NCBI GenBank assembly: GCA_031274385.1
Contig: JAISQH010000117.1
Location: 1 to 10,224, forward strand
Length of the DNA: 10,224 nucleotides
Direction of reading: 5' to 3'
From: Planctomycetaceae bacterium
GTDB lineage: Bacteria; Planctomycetota; Planctomycetia; Pirellulales; Thermoguttaceae
Shown: one piece after another, positions 6,395-10,224 of the stretch
How the letters are laid out: every line of letters starts with the position of its first letter
How positions within the stretch are numbered: position 1 is the stretch's first letter
Notes under the pieces: model-generated
The model's database searches: none
Told to the model about the DNA's origin: nothing
The model's input: only the letters and a program-made list of their open reading frames with translations
Position numbers and translations under genes: made by a program

Positions 6395-7270
6395 TTAATT
6401 CAGACGTTCAATTTCGTTACGTGAAAGACCAGTTGCCTTCGCGATGGTTTCACAATCCACGCCAAGATGTTTTAAATTACGTGCTGTTTCGATCTTGTCT
6501 GCTTGCCGTTTTGCCTCGCCGATAGCAATACCCTCTTCACGACCTTTTGCTTTACCTTTTTTTTCTGCTGTTTCGATGGTTGCAAGATAGGTACGGTAGC
6601 CGTCCAATTCGAATTGATAGATTTCACGTTCCATTTCGGGCATTGCCGCAATCTCGGCTGTTTGGAACGCTTTCTTGAAAACTTCCTCATTGAAAATGAC
6701 CGGAATCTGTTCAAGACTGGGCAGGTTTTTCAAAAAATACAACCACTTATCACGATGGGTTTCCAACTCTGTTTCTGTTTTGGTAAAAAGCGGCATCTGA
6801 ATGTAAATCAGTTGGAGTTTCTCGTAAAATTCTCGACCGTGTTGATCTTTCAGCGAGGCTTTGCAGATCAAGTCCGGTTCAGGATTGTCTTTATCATATT
6901 GAAAATCGAGTATGCCAATAAAATAGACCGTTAGTTGCTGATAGTTCCAGAGACCTTTTTGTCCCTGTTTGCGAATCGGATGAGTAACGTAATAAACGGA
7001 ACGATCTTTGAAAAATTCTTGCTCTGCCTTTTGCATTTCAACAATAAACGGCTCTTTTTTTTCATTTTCGCAATAAATATCATAAATCGCGCGGCGATCA
7101 ACATACGAATCTCCAAGTTGGTCGGCATTGCGAAATTCAAGCGTTGCAATCTGATGCTTGGGCGGCAAAAGCGTGTTCAAAAAATCGATCAGCAAATCTT
7201 TATTTGCTTCTTCGCCGAAAAGTTTTTTGAATCCAAAATCGGTGTACGGATTGATAAATTTTGACGCCAT
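6395..7270 (-). CDS. Rpn family recombination-promoting nuclease / PD-(D/E)XK putative transposase
   Basis: A 291-residue protein of the Rpn (PDDEXK_2) family, whose E. coli members are DNA endonucleases that raise RecA-independent recombination. The typical start NPYTDFGFKKLFGE is at residues 7-20. Core nuclease motifs follow: D64 in AIYDIYC, then E78 and Q80 in FIVEMQKA, the E-x-Q variant usual for this family, followed by the RSVYYVTHPI helix. The C-terminal part has the lysine/glutamate-rich KKGKAKGREEGIAIGEAK stretch (237-254) and the helix-turn-helix-like tail LGVDCETIAKATGLS (269-283). Length and both ends match intact members. AGGAG (7279-7283) lies 8 bases before the ATG, and a promoter is proposed at 7300-7327. 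It is first in a likely operon with the SEC-C and ComEA-like genes. Despite the family name, no terminal repeats mark it as mobile here. Confidence 0.9.
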   Translation of the reverse strand: MASKFINPYTDFGFKKLFGEEANKDLLIDFLNTLLPPKHQIATLEFRNADQLGDSYVDRRAIYDIYCENEKKEPFIVEMQKAEQEFFKDRSVYYVTHPIRKQGQKGLWNYQQLTVYFIGILDFQYDKDNPEPDLICKASLKDQHGREFYEKLQLIYIQMPLFTKTETELETHRDKWLYFLKNLPSLEQIPVIFNEEVFKKAFQTAEIAAMPEMEREIYQFELDGYRTYLATIETAEKKGKAKGREEGIAIGEAKRQADKIETARNLKHLGVDCETIAKATGLSRNEIERLN

Positions 7271-7278
7271 GGAAAATA

Positions 7279-7283
7279 CTCCT
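7279..7283 (-). promoter_or_regulatory. Shine-Dalgarno site of the Rpn-family gene
   Basis: AGGAG on the minus strand, 8 bases before the ATG at 7270. It is one of only two clear ribosome sites in the window (the other is GGAG before the SEC-C gene), and it fixes the start codon of this gene. Confidence 0.75.
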
Positions 7284-7299
7284 TTACATTTTGATATTG

Positions 7300-7327
7300 A
7301 TTTTACATTGAAAACACGCTAATTCAA
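7300..7327 (-). promoter_or_regulatory. candidate promoter of the Rpn/SEC-C/ComEA block
   Basis: On the minus strand TTGAAT (7322-7327) and TAAAAT (7300-7305) are separated by 16 bases. Transcription would start near 7293 and leave a short leader containing the AGGAG site. Confidence 0.45.
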
Positions 7328-7442
7328 TAGCCCCCGCCAGTCAACCAGTAGCCGATTTTAACGAGTTTAAGCAGTCCGACCGGGTGGTGAAAAGGTAATG
7401 GCAATCGTATCTGTGAAGGGTTATGAAAAAAATCTTGAAATC

Positions 7443-7763
7443 ACTAGTGTCCGGTTAATTTGACAAAAATTTGCTATAACCTTTTTTATTTATTAAGTTT
7501 GTGTAAAATTTTGACCTGCCACGACTTCAATTTCGATTGTAAATAAAATCTGTATTTTAGTTTTTTGTGTAGATTTTTCACGAAAAAGGCGAAAAAACAC
7601 AATTTCGATACAATAACAATCTACACTTTTTACAGATTTCATAATCGTACAAATTTCGATCCGGCATTTAATTTTAAGCGTTTTTACATAAAAATTTACA
7701 AGTGTCTATGTCAATTATTTTCTAAACGCATTGATATTATTAGAGTTATAATGGGACACTAGT
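7443..7763. mobile_element. candidate MITE-like element with CTAG target duplication
   Basis: ACTAGTGTCC (7443-7452) recurs inverted as GGACACTAGT (7754-7763). If the palindrome CTAG (7444-7447 and 7759-7762) is a 4-bp target duplication, the element is 311 bp (7448-7758) with short TGTCC ends. Inside are two nested perfect 9-bp inverted repeats: AAATCTGTA (7546-7554) with TACAGATTT (7631-7639), and GTGTAGATT (7567-7575) with AATCTACAC (7618-7626). The nested arms are centred near the element's midpoint. The motif AATTTCGAT occurs three times (from 7529, 7601 and 7652). No transposase is encoded, so mobility would need an enzyme supplied by another element. Confidence 0.45.
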
Positions 7764-7810
7764 AAGTTCTAATTTGAAATATTCACGGATATTTTACTTT
7801 TCGCTGCAAA

Positions 7811-7884
7811 ACCACAAAGAAGCATCATGAAGAAAACACGAAACTTTTCTAAAAATGTTTCGTGTTTTTTCGTGGCTTCGTGGT
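7811..7884. repeat. long imperfect palindrome with 12-bp perfect core
   Basis: AAAACACGAAAC (7833-7844) pairs perfectly with GTTTCGTGTTTT (7857-7868) around a 12-base loop. Outside it, GAAGC (7819-7823) pairs with GCTTC (7875-7879), and ACCAC (7811-7815) with GTGGT (7880-7884), with AAA bulged on the left. A T-run ends the right inner arm (7865-7870), so it could end transcription on the plus strand. No gene lies just upstream, so a dispersed palindromic repeat is at least as likely. Confidence 0.5.
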
Positions 7885-7967
7885 GAAAGAGTGAAAAATG
7901 AAGTAAAATAAAATGAAGAAGTAACATGTCTGAATGATTACGAAACATTTAACCTTTGTACAAAAAA

Positions 7968-9230
7968 ATGACCAATCTTCTTTTTCGATTTTCAACGGCA
8001 CTTTTTATTGTTACCGTTTTTATTGGTTTTTCCGGCATCTGTTTGGCGTCTGATGTTGGTAAGCGGTACCCATCAGAAAAAACAACTTGGGTCGATCCGG
8101 TTACAAAAAAAACATTGACTGTATTGACAAAGTCGGCGTTTAACGATCAGAAACCGTATCAAACTCACGAAACCTGGACAGCAGACGGAAAATGGATCAT
8201 TTTTCGTTCCAACCGAAGCGGTCGCGGTAACCAAATTTTTGTTGTCAACGAACAAAGCGGCGATATTGTACAGTTGACCGATGATGAATCACTCGACAGT
8301 GCGTCAATGAACCTTTCCCGCAAGGAAATGAAAATGTTTTACATGCGGGGAAGTTCGCAAAAATCGTTACGCCAACTCGTCGAATTGAATCTTGCCAAAC
8401 TCTTGCCCGATGTAACAGCAGGAACTGTTAAAAATCCAATGGAATACGAACGTATTATTGTAACGTTGCCATCGGATGGCAAGAGTTCCGGTTTCGCGTT
8501 GGATGCGGATGAGAGCCGTTTGTATTGGGGCAATGTCCTCCGCGAACCCTCGCCGGAATTTCTTGAAACAGAAAAGGTGGAAAAAAAGAAAAAACCACGA
8601 CATGCCGATCCGTCAGTTTCCGATGGTTATACCAGCCGTCTTTCTGCAATTGATATTAAAACCGGTACGATTTCAACGATTCTCGATCTGAATTTTCGGA
8701 TTGGTCATGTTCAAGCCAATCCGTGGGTTCCGGGTGAGGTGTTTTATTGTCACGAAACCGGAGGCGATGCGCCGCAACGAATCCGATCCGTCAAAACCGA
8801 TGGAACCAATAATTGTGTCGTTTATTGGGAAACGCCGGATGAATGGGTAACACACGAAGTGGTCTCCGCTCCCGACGAAATGATGTTCATTCTTTCAGGC
8901 AACGAAGCGCGATTGCGGGAAAAACCGTGCGGAATTGCCGTCGTCAACTTGCGAACAAAACAAATGGAGTTGCTTGGTCAAACCAGTGAAATCTTTTGGC
9001 ATTGTAACGGTTTGCCGAAAAATCACCGGGCAGTTGGCGATACTCACAAAGGAAGTATTTTTGTTATCAATCGGGAAACAGGGGAACGTATCCGATTAAC
9101 AACAGGACATCCGATGAAACCCGATCACACGCATCCGATCTTCAGTCCCGATGGACTCCGAATCCTGATCCAATCCGGTATTCTCAATGAAGGAAAAACT
9201 CTCGATCTAATGACAATTAATGTTCCGTAA
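7968..9230 (+). CDS. secreted oligogalacturonate lyase-like (PL22-type) beta-propeller protein
   Basis: The ATG at 7968 gives 420 residues with a signal peptide (hydrophobic 4-26, likely cleavage near LAS-D at 27-29); a TTG four codons upstream only lengthens the head. The mature protein is a beta-propeller of WD40/TolB-like blades, seen as TWTADGKWIIFRSNRSG (69-85), QIFVVNEQSGDIVQLTDD (89-106) and HPIFSPDGLRILIQSG (389-404). The layout fits polysaccharide lyase family 22, which splits short oligogalacturonides from pectin. H247 (RIGHVQANPW), H296 (WVTHEVV) and the H387-x-H389 pair (DHTHP) resemble the histidines that hold the metal in characterised members. The metal-binding glutamine three residues before the HxH pair is not evident; Lys384 stands there. 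Enzyme activity is therefore inferred. A lysine-rich insert EKVEKKKKPRH (202-212) is unusual. No Shine-Dalgarno site precedes the ATG. Confidence 0.72.
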   Translation: MTNLLFRFSTALFIVTVFIGFSGICLASDVGKRYPSEKTTWVDPVTKKTLTVLTKSAFNDQKPYQTHETWTADGKWIIFRSNRSGRGNQIFVVNEQSGDIVQLTDDESLDSASMNLSRKEMKMFYMRGSSQKSLRQLVELNLAKLLPDVTAGTVKNPMEYERIIVTLPSDGKSSGFALDADESRLYWGNVLREPSPEFLETEKVEKKKKPRHADPSVSDGYTSRLSAIDIKTGTISTILDLNFRIGHVQANPWVPGEVFYCHETGGDAPQRIRSVKTDGTNNCVVYWETPDEWVTHEVVSAPDEMMFILSGNEARLREKPCGIAVVNLRTKQMELLGQTSEIFWHCNGLPKNHRAVGDTHKGSIFVINRETGERIRLTTGHPMKPDHTHPIFSPDGLRILIQSGILNEGKTLDLMTINVP

Positions 9231-9249
9231 ATCATTGCCGAATTTCCGT

Positions 9250-9268
9250 GGCGGTTTTATCAACCGCC
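9250..9268. terminator. possible shared hairpin between converging genes
   Basis: GGCGGTT (9250-9256) and AACCGCC (9262-9268) form a perfect 7-bp GC-rich stem with a 5-base loop. It lies between the stop of the propeller gene (9230) and inside the last codons and stop of the U32 gene (9260). Neither strand has a T-tract after it, so termination is only suggested by its position. Confidence 0.3.
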
Positions 9269-10224
9269 TTGTAAATGGGAGGAAATTTTTTGGCAAAGTG
9301 CCGGTACGGAGTCATTCGACTGTTGATCCCATTCGATACGAAAATGTTGTATCTTGCTTGAATTTGTTTCGGAATCAATCAACTCGGCACTTTCAACAAT
9401 ATTTCGGCAGAATAAATCGGATCGGACAGAATGAATCGCACCACGCCGATCACGAAGTTGAAGCGGACGCGTCCGGCAAAGACGATGGCATGGCGTGTCC
9501 GGCTTGACCAGATTGGCTCGCCAAAGACAATGTTCCATCATAAATAAGGGTATTCGACCCATAACAATCTGTTCGATTTTTGTTACATGAACAAACGAAA
9601 GAAGTTCTTCGATCTGTTTTTCGTCAAGATCCCAACCGAACGTCACCCGTTCCGCTCCCCAGTCAAGAATTTGACGAAACGATAAGTCATTGATAAGATT
9701 CAGAGAGAAATCGGCAATCACCGGGATTTTTCGTTCCCGAAAAAAAGCAATCTCCTCAAGGTTCCGGGCTAAAACCGCGTCCGGTTCCAGATCGGCAAAC
9801 TTTTTCAAGATTGCCGATTCACCCGGTTTCAAAATGCGCGGTAATACGGTAACAAATTCTCCCTTGAGCCGCCGAACCGCTTGAGCCGCAATCACGTATT
9901 CGTCCATCTCCCGAAATTCAGCGTAAAAAGACCGGCAACCCGATTCCAAAATTTGTTGCAATATCAAATCGTCTTTGAACATTTGAATCTGTCGCAATAA
10001 AAGATGGATTGTCGGACGGTTGTTTTGAGACTGGGAGGATAATTGTTCAAAATGTTCAGATTGTTCAAAATGTTCAGATTGTTTAAAAAGTTCAGATTGT
10101 TTAAAACTTCGGTTTTCCGCGCGAAGTGATTCCAGCGCATGATCGAAAAAAATCGGTTCCGAAAATTCAGGCTTGCAGGCATTCAGTTTTTCGATCATTT
10201 CACGCCGTAGTTGACCAAGAACAC
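9260..10224 (-). CDS. U32 peptidase-family protein, C-terminal part (5' end outside window)
   Basis: The frame stays open to the window edge: upstream of the ATG at 10198 it reads VLGQLRRE, which fits the L-x-x-LRRE-x-x-EKL segment found inside large U32 proteins, so that ATG is internal. The visible 320 residues hold a second TIM-barrel-like U32 half (GCRSFYAEFREMDEYV, then DAVLARNLEEIAFF, then VIADFSLNLIND) and the late block VMGRIPLFMMEHCLWRANL. Cysteines in MEHC, TPC, RLC and LFC could hold an iron-sulfur cluster, as in RlhA and other U32 tRNA/rRNA-hydroxylating proteins. The family name reflects an old collagenase claim; RNA modification (RlhA-like, DUF3656-type) is the better guess. A hydrophilic linker of SEHFEQ-type repeats sits before this half. 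It converges on the propeller gene with 29 bp between stops. Confidence 0.83.
   Translation of the reverse strand, partial: VLGQLRREMIEKLNACKPEFSEPIFFDHALESLRAENRSFKQSELFKQSEHFEQSEHFEQLSSQSQNNRPTIHLLLRQIQMFKDDLILQQILESGCRSFYAEFREMDEYVIAAQAVRRLKGEFVTVLPRILKPGESAILKKFADLEPDAVLARNLEEIAFFRERKIPVIADFSLNLINDLSFRQILDWGAERVTFGWDLDEKQIEELLSFVHVTKIEQIVMGRIPLFMMEHCLWRANLVKPDTPCHRLCRTRPLQLRDRRGAIHSVRSDLFCRNIVESAELIDSETNSSKIQHFRIEWDQQSNDSVPALCQKISSHLQGG
10043..10108 (-). repeat. 18-bp tandem repeat inside the U32 gene (about 3.6 units)
   Basis: Plus-strand units ATTGTTCAAAATGTTCAG (10043-10060 and 10061-10078) are identical; the third (10079-10096) differs at two bases and a fourth is partial. The 18-base period keeps the frame and encodes the hexapeptides SEHFEQ, SEHFEQ and SELFKQ, all charged, in a linker before the second U32 half. 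Copy-number change would lengthen or shorten the linker without breaking the protein. Confidence 0.75.

Larger units (their letters stand above)
7328..7967. other. long intergenic region with mobile-element and hairpin sequences
   Basis: About 640 bp of AT-rich sequence with no supported gene between the Rpn-family gene and the secreted beta-propeller gene. It contains the candidate miniature element (7443-7763) and the long hairpin (7811-7884). The rest shows a loose CAGTCAAC/CAGTAGCC repeat at 7338-7353 and no convincing promoter for the gene at 7968. Confidence 0.5.

Noticed and set aside
7338..7353. CAGTCAAC CAGTAGCC as a third heptad array
   Set aside because: Only two units with an 8-base period, so it does not fit the 7-base arrays near the MATE gene.
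7460..7480. TTGACA followed by TATAAC as a promoter at the left end of the miniature element
   Set aside because: The two boxes are only about 9 bases apart, far short of the 16-18 needed.
7565..7762. 65-codon plus-strand frame with TTG start inside the candidate miniature element
   Set aside because: No motif or ribosome site, AT-driven composition (many F, K, I, N), and its stop falls in the terminal repeat by chance of sequence. It overlaps the nested inverted repeats, which explain the region better.
9220..9507. 95-codon plus-strand frame between the propeller and U32 genes
   Set aside because: It lies almost wholly antisense to the strongly supported U32 coding sequence and lacks any family motif.
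10198..10198. ATG at 10198 (minus) as the start of the U32 protein
   Set aside because: The frame remains open upstream to the window edge and encodes LGQLRRE, which fits internal U32 sequence. The real start is outside.

Overview
The window looks like a chromosomal stretch of a low-to-medium GC bacterium, most likely a planctomycete, possibly of the gut- or sediment-associated Thermoguttaceae type. This is inferred from the gene families present: a PD-(D/E)XK Rpn protein with the usual C-terminal tail, a long TPR/SEC-C protein, a PL22-like beta-propeller protein with a signal peptide, and a large U32 peptidase-family protein. Long AT-rich spacers and mixed use of Shine-Dalgarno sites also fit. 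No rRNA, tRNA or CRISPR array was seen, and no sequence search could be run.

Layout. Positions 3-380 hold a decayed IS5-type transposase: an N-terminal piece is fused to the C-terminal third, and the frame breaks at an A7 run. Positions 381-1181 are non-coding, with an IS-end candidate, two hairpins (one a good terminator) and a heptanucleotide repeat array. A complete MATE-family efflux pump follows (1182-2534, +), and its last codons run into a second heptad array. Positions 2535-3082 are AT-rich spacer carrying a good sigma70-type promoter in front of a 54-residue basic protein (3083-3247, +) that is easily missed because it is so short. Its 3' end overlaps a converging three-gene block on the minus strand: Rpn-family nuclease (6395-7270), TPR/SEC-C protein (3640-6366) and ComEA-like helix-hairpin-helix membrane protein (3237-3593). 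Spacings of 28 and 46 bp suggest one operon read from a promoter at about 7300-7327.

Positions 7328-7967 are non-coding. They hold a candidate 311-bp miniature inverted-repeat element between CTAG copies and a long hairpin made of CACGAA-type sequence. Then come a secreted oligogalacturonate-lyase-like beta-propeller (7968-9230, +) and, converging on it, the C-terminal part of a U32 peptidase-family protein whose 5' end lies beyond the window (9260 to past 10224, -).

Nothing here is a clear new defence or metabolic system. The most distinctive items are the miniature element at 7443-7763, the heptad repeats on both sides of the MATE gene, the slippery heptamer at the transposase frame break, the Rpn/SEC-C/ComEA block, and the small GRPKG protein with its own promoter.
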